NCBI RefSeq assembly: GCF_003934285.1
Contig: NZ_RQWJ01000003.1
Location: 616,501 to 680,500 of the forward strand
Reading direction: 5' to 3'
DNA from: Brevundimonas fluminis
GTDB taxonomy: Bacteria; Pseudomonadota; Alphaproteobacteria; Caulobacterales; Caulobacteraceae
DNA length: 64,000 nt
Position numbers and translations under genes: made by a program
Notes under the pieces: generated by a model
The model's database searches: none
What the model saw: the letters and a program-made list of their open reading frames with translations, nothing else
What the model was told of the DNA's origin: nothing
Shown: piece after piece, positions 22,945 to 31,265 of the stretch
How the letters are laid out: every line of letters begins with the position of its first letter
How positions within the stretch are numbered: position 1 is the stretch's first letter

Positions 22945-25671
22945 ATGATCGACAACAGCTATCTTCTGGGCCTGTTCGGGGGGACGTCCCTGTCCTCCGG
23001 CTTCAGCGCGTCCGGCGTGCTGGCGGCGAAGAAGCGTCAGCCGACGGCGCCGTGGTCGAGCGGGGCGGCCGTGCCGCAGGCCGACGAGCGCGTCCGCGCG
23101 GCGCTGGGCGGTCGTCGCCTCGTCGACGAGGACGCCTACGCCCTCGACGCCGCGGACGCCTCCGGCGACTACAAGCGCCTGTTCGCCCTCTATCAGGGTC
23201 TCGAGACCCTGACCGCCTTGACCAACCGCGCGTCCGTGAAGGGCATCTCCACCTCGGAGTTGACCCTGCTTCAGAAGCGGTTCGCCTCAGGTCTCTCGGA
23301 AATCGGCACGTGGCTGGGGGGCGCTGAATTTCAGGACGTCCGGATGGTCCAGGGCACGACCGCGGCGATCTCGAAGACGACCGCCGCCGTCCGCCGGGAT
23401 TCGGCGATCTCGATCACTGCGCCCATCCACGAAGGGGCGACCGACCAGGTGGTGGCCGCCTTCCAGGGCGACGTCGCCTTCACCATCGGCATCCGGAACA
23501 CGATCGGCACGACGACGACCACGACGCCGGTCCAGATCGACCTGGCCGACATGGGCGCCACGCCTCGCACGCTCGACGCCGTGCTCAAGCACGTCAACGA
23601 CGCGCTTCAGGCGGCCGGCGTCGAGACCCGACTGGGCCGCGAGGCGATCAAGGCCGAACCCAGGACCGTCACCGTCAACGGCAAGGCCGTGACCCTTCCG
23701 GCGGGACCTGATCGCTGGGCTCTGGCGATCCGCGGCTCCACGTCCGAGGCCGTCTCCTTTTCCGAGGCGGCGCCCCGCGACGCCGTCTATGTCGTCCAAG
23801 CCTCAGGCAAGACGGGCGCGCACGAGGTTCTCAAGTTCCAGTCGGATCAGGGCGGCGGCGCACCGTCCACGGCCCCGCGCGTCGGCGAGACCCAGTGGGT
23901 CGACGGCCGCGTCTCCCAGACCGCCCTACCGGACGGCTACTCCGCCGTCCGGGCCTCGGCCTCCGCCGCCGACGGCGGCCTGTGGCTGGTCGCCGACGTC
24001 GACGGCGCGGTCGCCGATCAAGCGATCAAGGGCACGTCCGACGTGGCCCTGGTGCGCCTCGACTCCGCCGGCCGCGTCGTATCGACCCGCACCCTCGGCG
24101 CCGCGAGCCAGGCGAACGGCTATGCCCTGTCCGTCGCCGCCGACGGTCGCGTCGCCGTCGCCGGATCGGTCGTTGGGGCCCTGGAGCCGGGCAAATCCGG
24201 CGACGTTCCGACCGAGGCCGACAGCTTCGTCACGGTCTTCGACGCCGGCGGCGCGGAACAATGGACCCAGCGCCGCGGGGCCCGGGCGGCGGACGAGGCG
24301 ACCTCCGTCTCCTTCGCCGCGGACGGGACGGTCGTGGTGGCCGGTCGGGCGAGGTCGGCGATGACCGGCGCCGCCCAGGTCGGCGGCTGGGACGGCTACG
24401 TCCAGAGTTTTCGGGCGGACCAGCTCTATCCCGGCGCTCCCTTCTCGGCGGCCGCCGTGGGGGTCGCCCAGTTCGGCTCGACGGGCGACGACACCGTCTC
24501 GGCGTCGGTCGCCGTCGGCCAGGACGTGTTCACCACGGGCGTCGAGAACGGCCGGCTGGTCGTACGGAAGTGGACGCTGGACGGCGCCGGCAAGCCGACG
24601 CTGGCGGCCCAGCGCGACCTCGGCACGGCCGGCGGAGAACCGGCGGGGATCGCCGTCGAAGGCGGCCGCGTGATCGTGTCGGGGACGACCCACAACGCGG
24701 CGCTGAACGTCGGCATGGTAACCAACGCCCACTCCGGCGGCGCCGACGCCTATGTGATCGCCCTGGACGCGGATCTGGCCGTCTCCGCCGACGATCGATT
24801 GACGTACTTCGGCGGGACCGGAAACGACGACGTCGCCGACGTGAAGGTCCACGACGGCAAGGTCTGGATCACCGGTGTTTCCAATCGGCCGACGGATGCC
24901 GGGGAGGACGCCGCCACGCGCGGCTATCTGGCCCGGCTCGACCCCCTGACGGGCGCGGTGGAATGGACCCGCGACTGGGCGGGCGAGGGCAATCAGGCGA
25001 AGCCCGCGACCCTGGCCGTGGCGTCCGGCGCCGCTGGCGTGCTGGATCGGCTGGGCCTCCCGAAGGGGGAGATCGCCCAGTCCGACTCCAAGCGTCTCGT
25101 GGAGGCGACCGCGCTTCGGCCCGGCGACCGCTTCTACGTCACGCCGCCCGGCGGCGGGCGGGCGGTGGCCGTCACCGTCGACGCGCGCGACACGCTTCAG
25201 TCCCTGGCCCGAAAGATCGAAGGCGCGTCCCTGGGCCGGCTCAAGGTCACCGTGGCCTCGGAATCCGCCAAGCCCGACGGGGCGCCGGGGCTCGAGGCCG
25301 CCTTCGCCGGCCTGCAGCGGCTGTCGATCATGGCTCGCGACGGCCGCGAGGGGGCGGTCTTCACAGCAGGCGAGCCCGGGCGCGACGCCCTCGCCGGTCT
25401 CGGCCTGTCCGCCGGTTTCATCGGGCCGACGGCGGGCGAGGGAGAGGCGAGGACCTTCGGTCTGGACCTGCCCCGCACGCTGAGCCTCGCGAACGCCGAT
25501 GCGGTCAAGGCCGCCGGCGAGCGCCTGCAGGCCGCGATGAAGGCCGTGCGCGACGCCTACCGCGCGCTCAATCCGACCACGGCGACCGGGGCCGCGTCCG
25601 GCGCCGTGCCCGCCTATCTGAGCAATCAGATCGCCAACTATCAGGCCGCCCTCGCGCGGCTCGGCGGCTGA
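22945..25671 (+). CDS. flaEY: FlaEY-like flagellar regulatory protein
   Basis: A 908-residue protein that resembles Caulobacter FlaEY, encoded in a flagellin cluster and needed for normal flagellin use. The start is ATG at 22945; the upstream open frame is a shadow. Residues 1-140 carry a helical segment (LFALYQGLETLTALTNRAS); residues 350-700 contain repeated SBBP-like beta-propeller units (GGLWLVADVDG, VAVAGSVVG, TVVVAGRARS, VIVSGTTHN, VWITGVSNR); the final 60 residues form an amphipathic helix pair (AVKAAGERLQAAMKAVRDAYRAL...) reminiscent of flagellin-type ends. Biochemical function is unknown. Confidence 0.7.
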   Translation: MIDNSYLLGLFGGTSLSSGFSASGVLAAKKRQPTAPWSSGAAVPQADERVRAALGGRRLVDEDAYALDAADASGDYKRLFALYQGLETLTALTNRASVKGISTSELTLLQKRFASGLSEIGTWLGGAEFQDVRMVQGTTAAISKTTAAVRRDSAISITAPIHEGATDQVVAAFQGDVAFTIGIRNTIGTTTTTTPVQIDLADMGATPRTLDAVLKHVNDALQAAGVETRLGREAIKAEPRTVTVNGKAVTLPAGPDRWALAIRGSTSEAVSFSEAAPRDAVYVVQASGKTGAHEVLKFQSDQGGGAPSTAPRVGETQWVDGRVSQTALPDGYSAVRASASAADGGLWLVADVDGAVADQAIKGTSDVALVRLDSAGRVVSTRTLGAASQANGYALSVAADGRVAVAGSVVGALEPGKSGDVPTEADSFVTVFDAGGAEQWTQRRGARAADEATSVSFAADGTVVVAGRARSAMTGAAQVGGWDGYVQSFRADQLYPGAPFSAAAVGVAQFGSTGDDTVSASVAVGQDVFTTGVENGRLVVRKWTLDGAGKPTLAAQRDLGTAGGEPAGIAVEGGRVIVSGTTHNAALNVGMVTNAHSGGADAYVIALDADLAVSADDRLTYFGGTGNDDVADVKVHDGKVWITGVSNRPTDAGEDAATRGYLARLDPLTGAVEWTRDWAGEGNQAKPATLAVASGAAGVLDRLGLPKGEIAQSDSKRLVEATALRPGDRFYVTPPGGGRAVAVTVDARDTLQSLARKIEGASLGRLKVTVASESAKPDGAPGLEAAFAGLQRLSIMARDGREGAVFTAGEPGRDALAGLGLSAGFIGPTAGEGEARTFGLDLPRTLSLANADAVKAAGERLQAAMKAVRDAYRALNPTTATGAASGAVPAYLSNQIANYQAALARLGG

Positions 25672-25749
25672 CCGGCGGTCTTCGGCTTCACGGTTGACGC
25701 CCCCGGCGTCGGCGGGTCATTGAGGGGGAAGCCTCCGCGAGCGATCCCC

Positions 25750-26415
25750 ATGGCCACGCCGTCCGACAACCGAGTCTTCCTGATCGCCGGCGCCGCCGCG
25801 GTCCTGATCGTGGCCGTCTCGCTGGCCCTGTGGTTCGGGCGCGGACCCGCCCCGACCACGGCGCCGCCGGCGTCGCAGGGCGGTCTGACGGTCGACGTGG
25901 CCGACGCCCCGGCACTGGAGAGCACGCGCGAACTGCGCTGCTTCGTCGCCGGGCGCTTCGTCGGCATGGCCACCCTGGCCCAGTGCGCCGAGCGCAACGG
26001 TCTGGCCACCGACGCGCTGGACGTCGGCATCGACGAAACGGGCGCCCTCGCCGCCGCCCCGACGGCTTCGCTGGCCCCACCGCCCGTCGAGCCCTCGGCG
26101 CTGATCGACCAGGAACCGATGCCTGACCTTCCACCCGTCACGGACGCCGGCCAGCCCGTCGCGGCGGCCGGTGAAAGCTGCCTGCGCCACGTCGGCGGCG
26201 ACTGGCGCGCCGTGTCGTCGAGCATGAGCCTCTCCGCCTGCGTCCAGGCCCTCTATTCGGGCACCTGCGTGCGCCCGGGCGACGCCCTCTACGGCCGGTG
26301 GGGCAACACGACCCTGCGACTCGTCCCGGGCCGCGTGGAGCGGTCGGAGAACAACGCCGACTTCCGCACGTTGGTGGAGCAGGACCGTCGCTGCAATCTG
26401 GGCCCGATCAACTGA
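25750..26415 (+). CDS. Membrane-anchored cysteine-containing hypothetical protein
   Basis: A 221-residue protein with one N-terminal membrane segment (residues 9-30), a periplasmic Ala/Pro linker (95-125), and a C-terminal domain with cysteines in SCLRHVGGDW, SACVQALYSGTCVRPGDAL and DRRCNLG. The last motif set suggests disulfide-bonded periplasmic folding. Start ATG 25750 is favoured over TTG 25720, which would add ten basic residues before the membrane segment. The next gene's ATG overlaps its TGA. Function unknown; similar proteins occur in Caulobacterales by my recollection. Confidence 0.7.
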   Translation: MATPSDNRVFLIAGAAAVLIVAVSLALWFGRGPAPTTAPPASQGGLTVDVADAPALESTRELRCFVAGRFVGMATLAQCAERNGLATDALDVGIDETGALAAAPTASLAPPPVEPSALIDQEPMPDLPPVTDAGQPVAAAGESCLRHVGGDWRAVSSSMSLSACVQALYSGTCVRPGDALYGRWGNTTLRLVPGRVERSENNADFRTLVEQDRRCNLGPIN

Positions 26416-26855
26416 TGCGCCTGACCTTCCTCGCCGGAGCCGCGGCGCTGGCCTCCCTCGCCGCCTGTTCCAGCGCCGTCGAGGCTCCCTACGATCCGGG
26501 CGTCTGCTACTACGTCGTGCCCGACGAGGCCGAGGAGAGCGGCGTGCGCTTCAACGTCGTCGCCCGCGACCAGCCGCAGATGGAGCACTGCGCAGCGCGC
26601 CTCGAGGAGATGCGTCTGCGCTTCCTCGGCATGGGCGGCTCCAACCGCGAGATCATGGGATCCTATCAGGGCAAGTTCATCTTCATCGACGCCACAGGCG
26701 TGAAGGTGGGGGACTCCCTGACGGGTGGACGATACTTCTTCCTGGCGCGCACGGGAGACGGTCGCCTGGCCATTCCCGGAGCCATCCAGCGGGACATCGA
26801 CGGCCGTCCCGTCGGCGTCATCGCCCCGCCCGAGCAGGCCGCACCCGCGGGCTGA
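26415..26855 (+). CDS. Lipoprotein of unknown function
   Basis: A 146-residue protein with a signal peptide ending in lipobox SLAAC (Cys19), so it should be lipid-anchored, probably to the outer membrane. The mature part includes GVCYYVVPDEAEESGVRFNVV and MEHCAARLEEMRLRFLG. ATG at 26415 overlaps the preceding stop (TGATG), implying co-translation with the membrane-anchored gene upstream. No domain is recognised. Confidence 0.75.
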   Translation: MRLTFLAGAAALASLAACSSAVEAPYDPGVCYYVVPDEAEESGVRFNVVARDQPQMEHCAARLEEMRLRFLGMGGSNREIMGSYQGKFIFIDATGVKVGDSLTGGRYFFLARTGDGRLAIPGAIQRDIDGRPVGVIAPPEQAAPAG

Positions 26856-26859
26856 ACCA

Positions 26860-26874
26860 GAACAAATCTGGAAC
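26860..26874. promoter_or_regulatory. SOS (LexA) box upstream of ssb
   Basis: GAACAAATCTGGAAC is the reverse-strand form of GTTC-N7-GTTC, the LexA site of alphaproteobacteria. It lies 55 bases before ssb, a gene known to be in the SOS regulon in this class. Confidence 0.75.
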
Positions 26875-26928
26875 ATCCGGCCGGGATCGGCTATGCGTTC
26901 CTAAACGTCCGAGAACAAGGAGCCTGCA

Positions 26929-27399
26929 ATGGCCGGAAGCGTGAACAAGGTGATCCTGGTGGGCAATCTGGGCAAGGACCCGGAAATCCGCTCGCTCAAC
27001 AACGGCGACCGCGTCGCCAACCTGTCGCTGGCGACGTCCGAGACCTGGCGCGACAAGTCGACGGGCGAGCGGAAGGAGAAGACCGAGTGGCACCGCGTCG
27101 TGATCTTCAACGACAACATCGTGAAGGTCTGCGAGAACTACCTGAAGAAGGGCTCGACCGTGTACGTCGAGGGCTCGCTCCAGACCCGCAAGTACGAGCA
27201 GAACGGCGTTGAGAAGTACACCACCGAGGTCGTGATCCAGCGCTTCAACGGCAACCTGACCATGCTCGGCGGCCGAGGCGACGGGGCGTCTTCGGGCGGG
27301 GGCCGTTCTGACGACGACTACGGCTTCTCCGGCGGCCCGGCGCCCAAGTCGTCGGGGCCCAAGGAAAGCTACGACCTGAACGACGACATTCCGTTCTGA
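26929..27399 (+). CDS. ssb: Single-stranded DNA-binding protein
   Basis: A 156-residue SSB: OB-fold from residues 1-110 ([18 protein letters not shown] at the start, [11 protein letters not shown] and [15 protein letters not shown]), a short Gly/Ser/Asp-rich linker, and the acidic tip DLNDDIPF that recruits repair and replication partners. The start has an AAGGAG ribosome-binding site. The SOS box upstream indicates LexA control. It begins a run of four co-oriented genes. Confidence 0.96.
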   Translation: MAGSVNKVILVGNLGKDPEIRSLNNGDRVANLSLATSETWRDKSTGERKEKTEWHRVVIFNDNIVKVCENYLKKGSTVYVEGSLQTRKYEQNGVEKYTTEVVIQRFNGNLTMLGGRGDGASSGGGRSDDDYGFSGGPAPKSSGPKESYDLNDDIPF

Positions 27400-27406
27400 T
27401 CGCAGG

Positions 27407-27862
27407 GTGGGGCAGGGGGGCTACAGCTGGCGCGCGGACCCCGCGGTCCCGGCGTTTCCCGACGACCGGCCCCTCGTCCTGTTCGACGGCGACTGCGCGC
27501 TGTGCTCCGGCTGGGCGCGGACGATCCTGAAGCGCGACAGGGCCGGCCTGTTTCGTCTCGCGCCGGTTCAGTCCCCGCTCGGCCAAGCCCTGATGGCGCA
27601 CCACGGCCTCGACCCCGACGATCCTTCGACCATGCTGCTGCTTGAGGACGGCCGGGCCTTCGGCAAGACCGAAGGCTCGATCCGCGTGGCGTCTCGACTT
27701 GGCTGGCCCCACGCCGCGGTGACCGTCCTTCGTCTGATTCCGCGACCCGTGCGCGACGCGATCTACGACCAGATCGCCCGGCGACGTCGGCTTTTTCCCG
27801 GCCGTCGCTGGTGCGCCTTGCCCGACGCCGGCCTCAACCTCGCCGACAGGGTGCTGGGGTGA
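27407..27862 (+). CDS. DUF393 thiol-disulfide oxidoreductase-like protein
   Basis: A 151-residue DCC-type protein (DUF393). The family motif is FDGDCALCSGW (residues 25-35) with the CxxC pair; later motifs RLAPVQSPLG, EGSIRVASRLGWP and PRPVRDAIYDQIARRRR are typical. Family members are predicted thiol-disulfide oxidoreductases but few have been tested. The start is GTG at 27407, eight bases after the ssb stop. Its stop overlaps the start of the next gene by four bases. Confidence 0.85.
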   Translation: MGQGGYSWRADPAVPAFPDDRPLVLFDGDCALCSGWARTILKRDRAGLFRLAPVQSPLGQALMAHHGLDPDDPSTMLLLEDGRAFGKTEGSIRVASRLGWPHAAVTVLRLIPRPVRDAIYDQIARRRRLFPGRRWCALPDAGLNLADRVLG

Positions 27863-29148
27863 GCCGGCGCGTCCTGATCCTCGGTGCGGGCGGCTTCATC
27901 GGGGCCCAGGTCGCCGCCGCCTTCGACCGGGCCGGCTGGGAGGTGCGCGCGGCCGCTCGCCGACCGGCCAGGTCGGCCCGGCGCGCGCCCGCGTTCGACT
28001 GGGTCGCTCTCGACTTCGCCGATCCGGACGCCGATTGGGCCGCCGCCCTCTCCGGCGCGGACGCCGTGGTCAACTGCGTCGGCGCGCTTCAGGACGGTGC
28101 CGATGACAGCCTGATCGCGGCCCACGTCGACGGTCCGCGCCGCCTGATCGCCGCGATGCGGTCCGCCCGCGTGCATCGTCTGATCCACCTCTCGGCCGTC
28201 GGAGCCGACGACGCGGCAGGCACCGACTACGCGCGGACCAAGGCGGAAACGGAACGCATGGTCGCCGCTTCCGGGCTGGACTGGGTCATCCTGCGCCCTT
28301 CGCTGGTGATCGGCCGCGGGGCGTTCGGCGGCACGGGCCTGATCCGCGCCCTGGCGGCCTTCCCCCTGGTCATGCCGATGGTCGGCGGGGAGCAGGTCTT
28401 CCGGCCCATCCTCGCCGAAGATCTGGCGGAGGCGATCGTGGCGGCGGCCGACGCCCCTCCGGGACTGACTGCAGACCTGGGCGGCCCGCAGGCGGTGAGC
28501 CAGGCCGACCTGCTTCGGCGATATCGCGCGTGGCTGGGCCTGCCCCCCGCGCCGGTGCTGCGAGTGCCGCGCTCGATGGCCCGACCGGCGTTGGCGGTCG
28601 GAGACTTCCTCGGCCACCTGGGCTGGAGTTCGCCGCTGCGCACCACCTCCTTGCGGCAGATGAACCACGACGTGGCCGGCCGGGACGCCCCGTGGCCGTC
28701 CGCGCTGGGACGGCCGCCGCGCGGCTTCGACGTCGTGCTGCGGCAGGTTCCGGCCTCGGTCCAGGACGTCCATCACGCCCGGCTGTGGTTCGTGAGGCCG
28801 CTGGCGATCGTCACGCTCAGCCTGTTCTGGATCGCCACCGGCATCATCACGCTCCGCTGGGGCTGGGACGCTTCCGTGGCCACGCTTCAGGCGGGCGGCT
28901 TCGGCGACCTTTCGCCGTGGATCGCCGGAGGCGGGGCCGTCGTCGATCTGCTGCTCGGCATGGCGATCCTGAAGCGGTCCTGGTCCGCCCGCGCCGCCGT
29001 CGGCATGGCGCTTGTGTCCGTCGGCTATCTGATCGCCGGCACCCTCAGCCTGCCGCACCTCTGGCTGGACCCGCTCGGGCCCTGGCTGAAGGTCCTGCCG
29101 GGCATCCTCCTCGCCCTTTACGTCGCCGCCACGGAGGCCCGCCGCTGA
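27859..29148 (+). CDS. SDR-type NAD(P)-binding protein fused to DoxX-like membrane domain
   Basis: A 429-residue fusion. Residues 1-285 form an atypical short-chain dehydrogenase fold with LGAGGFIGAQV for nucleotide binding, HLSAVGADD and YARTKAETERMV (the Tyr-x-x-x-Lys pair), and WVILRPSLVIG. Residues 300-425 form a DoxX-like four-helix membrane domain (LWFVRPLAIVTLSLFWIATG and LLGMAILKR). The start is GTG at 27859, overlapping the DUF393 stop; its stop overlaps the DUF2269 gene (TGATG). Such fusions are known in databases; the substrate is unknown. Confidence 0.82.
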   Translation: MSRRVLILGAGGFIGAQVAAAFDRAGWEVRAAARRPARSARRAPAFDWVALDFADPDADWAAALSGADAVVNCVGALQDGADDSLIAAHVDGPRRLIAAMRSARVHRLIHLSAVGADDAAGTDYARTKAETERMVAASGLDWVILRPSLVIGRGAFGGTGLIRALAAFPLVMPMVGGEQVFRPILAEDLAEAIVAAADAPPGLTADLGGPQAVSQADLLRRYRAWLGLPPAPVLRVPRSMARPALAVGDFLGHLGWSSPLRTTSLRQMNHDVAGRDAPWPSALGRPPRGFDVVLRQVPASVQDVHHARLWFVRPLAIVTLSLFWIATGIITLRWGWDASVATLQAGGFGDLSPWIAGGGAVVDLLLGMAILKRSWSARAAVGMALVSVGYLIAGTLSLPHLWLDPLGPWLKVLPGILLALYVAATEARR

Positions 29149-29615
29149 TGGACCTCTACGTCGCGGTGAAGATGATCCACATCCTCTCCGGAGCCGTCCT
29201 GTTCGGCACCGGCATGGGCATCGCCTTCTTCATGGTCTGGGCCAACCGCGCGCGCGACCCCGCGGCGATCGCCCACGTCGCCGGCGCCGTCGTGGTCGCC
29301 GACGCCCTGTTCACCGCCGTGGCCGTGGTGGTCCAGCCGCTCAGCGGCGTGACCCTGATCCGTCTGCAGGGCTACGCCCTGACCGAGCCGTGGCTTCTTT
29401 GGGCCTACGGCCTCTACGTCCTCACCGGCGTCTGCTGGTTGCCTGTGGTGGCGATCCAGATCCGCCTGCGCGACCTCGCGCGCGCGGCCGCCGCATCCGG
29501 CGCGCCGCTGCCCGCACGGTACGACCGCCTCTACCGGATCTGGTTCGCCCTCGGCTTCCCCGCCTTCGCCGCGGTGCTGGGCATCTACTGGCTGATGATC
29601 GCCAAGCCGGCCTGA
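29148..29615 (+). CDS. DUF2269 integral membrane protein
   Basis: A 155-residue protein with four membrane segments (about 5-28, 46-66, 81-103 and 131-150). The opening VAVKMIHILSGAVLFGTGMG with its conserved His is the DUF2269 mark. It is coupled to the SDR-DoxX gene by a one-base overlap, which suggests joint function at the inner membrane, possibly with the oxidoreductase domain. Confidence 0.8.
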   Translation: MDLYVAVKMIHILSGAVLFGTGMGIAFFMVWANRARDPAAIAHVAGAVVVADALFTAVAVVVQPLSGVTLIRLQGYALTEPWLLWAYGLYVLTGVCWLPVVAIQIRLRDLARAAAASGAPLPARYDRLYRIWFALGFPAFAAVLGIYWLMIAKPA

Positions 29616-29677
29616 CCGTAACCGTTCGTCACCCGGTTTGAGGGGCGTGACGCGACGCCGCATGCCATAGCGCGACG

Positions 29678-30577
29678 GTGACCTCTCCGACGCCCCACCG
29701 CCTGACCGCGCTCGAGATCGGCGCCATCCTGCTGATCGTCGTCATCTGGGGAGCGAACAACGCCGCGGCCAAGGTGGCGACCGAGCAGTTGCCGCCGCTC
29801 TTTGCCGCCGCGCTGCGGTTCGGCCTCGCCGGCCTTTGCCTGTTGCCCTTCGTGCGGCCGCCGTTTCCAAACTGGAAGAGCCTGCTGTTGATCGTGTTGA
29901 TGGGCGGACCCGTCCATTATGGCTTGATCTATCTCGGATTCTCGCTCGCCAACGACGTCAGCCCGGCCTCGGTGGCGACGCAGCTCTGGATCCCGTTCAC
30001 GGCCCTGTTCGCCTTCCTGATCCTCGGCGAAAGGCTCACGCTTCTGGCGTTGACCGGTCTGGTCGTGGCCTTCCTTGGCATCGCCTGGATGGCCGCCGAT
30101 CCGCACGCGCTCGAGGACTGGCAGGCCATAGTCATCGTGGTCGGCGCCAGCGCGGCCTGGGCGCTGACGACCGTCGTCGCGCGCCGCACCACCTCCATCC
30201 CGCCGCTGAAGATGCAGGGCCTGCTGGCCCTGACCTGCGTGCCCACGCTCGCCGCGGGCTCGGCCCTGTGGGAGCGCGGCCAGTTCGAGGCGGCTGCGCA
30301 GGCCACGCCGCTGGTCTGGGGCACCGTCCTGTGGTCCGGGCTGGCCTCCTCGATCGTCGCCACCACCCTCATGTTCTGGCTGGTCCAGAGGCGAGAGGCG
30401 GGGCGCGTCACGCCTTATCTGCTGGCCACGCCCGTGGTGTCGATCCTGATCGGCGCGCTGTGGCTGGGCGACGTCCTGACCGTCCAGATCCTGACCGGCG
30501 CGGCGCTGACAATCTGCGGCGTCGGCGTGGTGGCCCTCGCCGAGCGGGGTCTCAGGGCCGGAGCGGCGAAGGCCTGA
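29678..30577 (+). CDS. EamA/DMT-family transporter
   Basis: A 299-residue inner-membrane protein with ten predicted membrane segments in two EamA repeats (VVIWGANNAAAKVATEQLPP near 15-34 in the first; WALTTVVARRTT and LLATPVVSILIGALWLGD in the second). Drug/metabolite transporters of this type often export amino acids or nucleotides; the substrate is not predictable. The start is GTG at 29678. It converges on the superoxide dismutase gene with an 11-base gap. Confidence 0.85.
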   Translation: MTSPTPHRLTALEIGAILLIVVIWGANNAAAKVATEQLPPLFAAALRFGLAGLCLLPFVRPPFPNWKSLLLIVLMGGPVHYGLIYLGFSLANDVSPASVATQLWIPFTALFAFLILGERLTLLALTGLVVAFLGIAWMAADPHALEDWQAIVIVVGASAAWALTTVVARRTTSIPPLKMQGLLALTCVPTLAAGSALWERGQFEAAAQATPLVWGTVLWSGLASSIVATTLMFWLVQRREAGRVTPYLLATPVVSILIGALWLGDVLTVQILTGAALTICGVGVVALAERGLRAGAAKA

Positions 30578-30588
30578 ATCGCGCCGAC

Positions 30589-31143
30589 TCAGCCGGCGGC
30601 CAGGATTCCGCAGGCGACGCGATCCCCCGCGCCGCCGATCGGCTGGGTCGTGTGGTCGTCGGCATTGGCGTGGATGACGATGGCCGAGCCATCCTCGTCC
30701 CAAAGCCAGGCGCCCGGTCCCGTCGCCGAGATGCGGGCGCGCGGCGTGAACACCTCCGCCATCACTCGACCCTGCGCGTCCGCGTGAACGTTGGGCAGGT
30801 CGCCGTCGTCGGGGCCGGCAGGATTCAGCAGGCCATGCGGCTTGCCCCCTTCGCCGCCGTGGATATGGCCGCCCGCGCTGGTGAAGGCGCCTTCGCATTG
30901 CGCCGTCTGGTGCAGATGGATGCCGTGCCAGCCCGGGGTCATCCCCGTGGCCTCGATCCGGATCAGCAGGCCGGTGGGGCCCTGCGTCAGGACTGCGCGC
31001 CCGACCCGGGCACCCTGTGCGTTCACCAGCGTCGCCTCGCCGAAGTCTCCCAGCGGCGCGCGCTCGGCCGCTCCCATCGAGGCGCAGGCGCCCAGCGGCA
31101 GGGCCATGGAGGCGGCGAGGGCGGCGAGGGTCGGACGGCGCAT
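30589..31143 (-). CDS. sodC: Cu/Zn superoxide dismutase, lipoprotein type
   Basis: A 184-residue exported enzyme that dismutates superoxide in the envelope. The signal peptide ends in lipobox PLGAC (Cys20), so it is probably lipid-anchored. Metal ligands: GIHLHQTAQCEG (copper His pair and the disulfide Cys), GGHIHGGEGGKPHGLLN (bridging His), GDLPNVHAD (zinc ligands), and VIHANADDH (copper His) followed by the second disulfide Cys in RVACGIL. It stands alone on this strand. Confidence 0.93.
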   Translation of the reverse strand: MRRPTLAALAASMALPLGACASMGAAERAPLGDFGEATLVNAQGARVGRAVLTQGPTGLLIRIEATGMTPGWHGIHLHQTAQCEGAFTSAGGHIHGGEGGKPHGLLNPAGPDDGDLPNVHADAQGRVMAEVFTPRARISATGPGAWLWDEDGSAIVIHANADDHTTQPIGGAGDRVACGILAAG

Positions 31144-31265
31144 GATTTTCTCCGTGGACGGCGGGATCCGGACGACCCCTTCGACTTGGCCCGAAAGCCT
31201 TATGAATGCTAGAAACCGGGGGCGCGGAACACGTTCCGATTCCGCCGGACGAAAGCCCGAATTCC

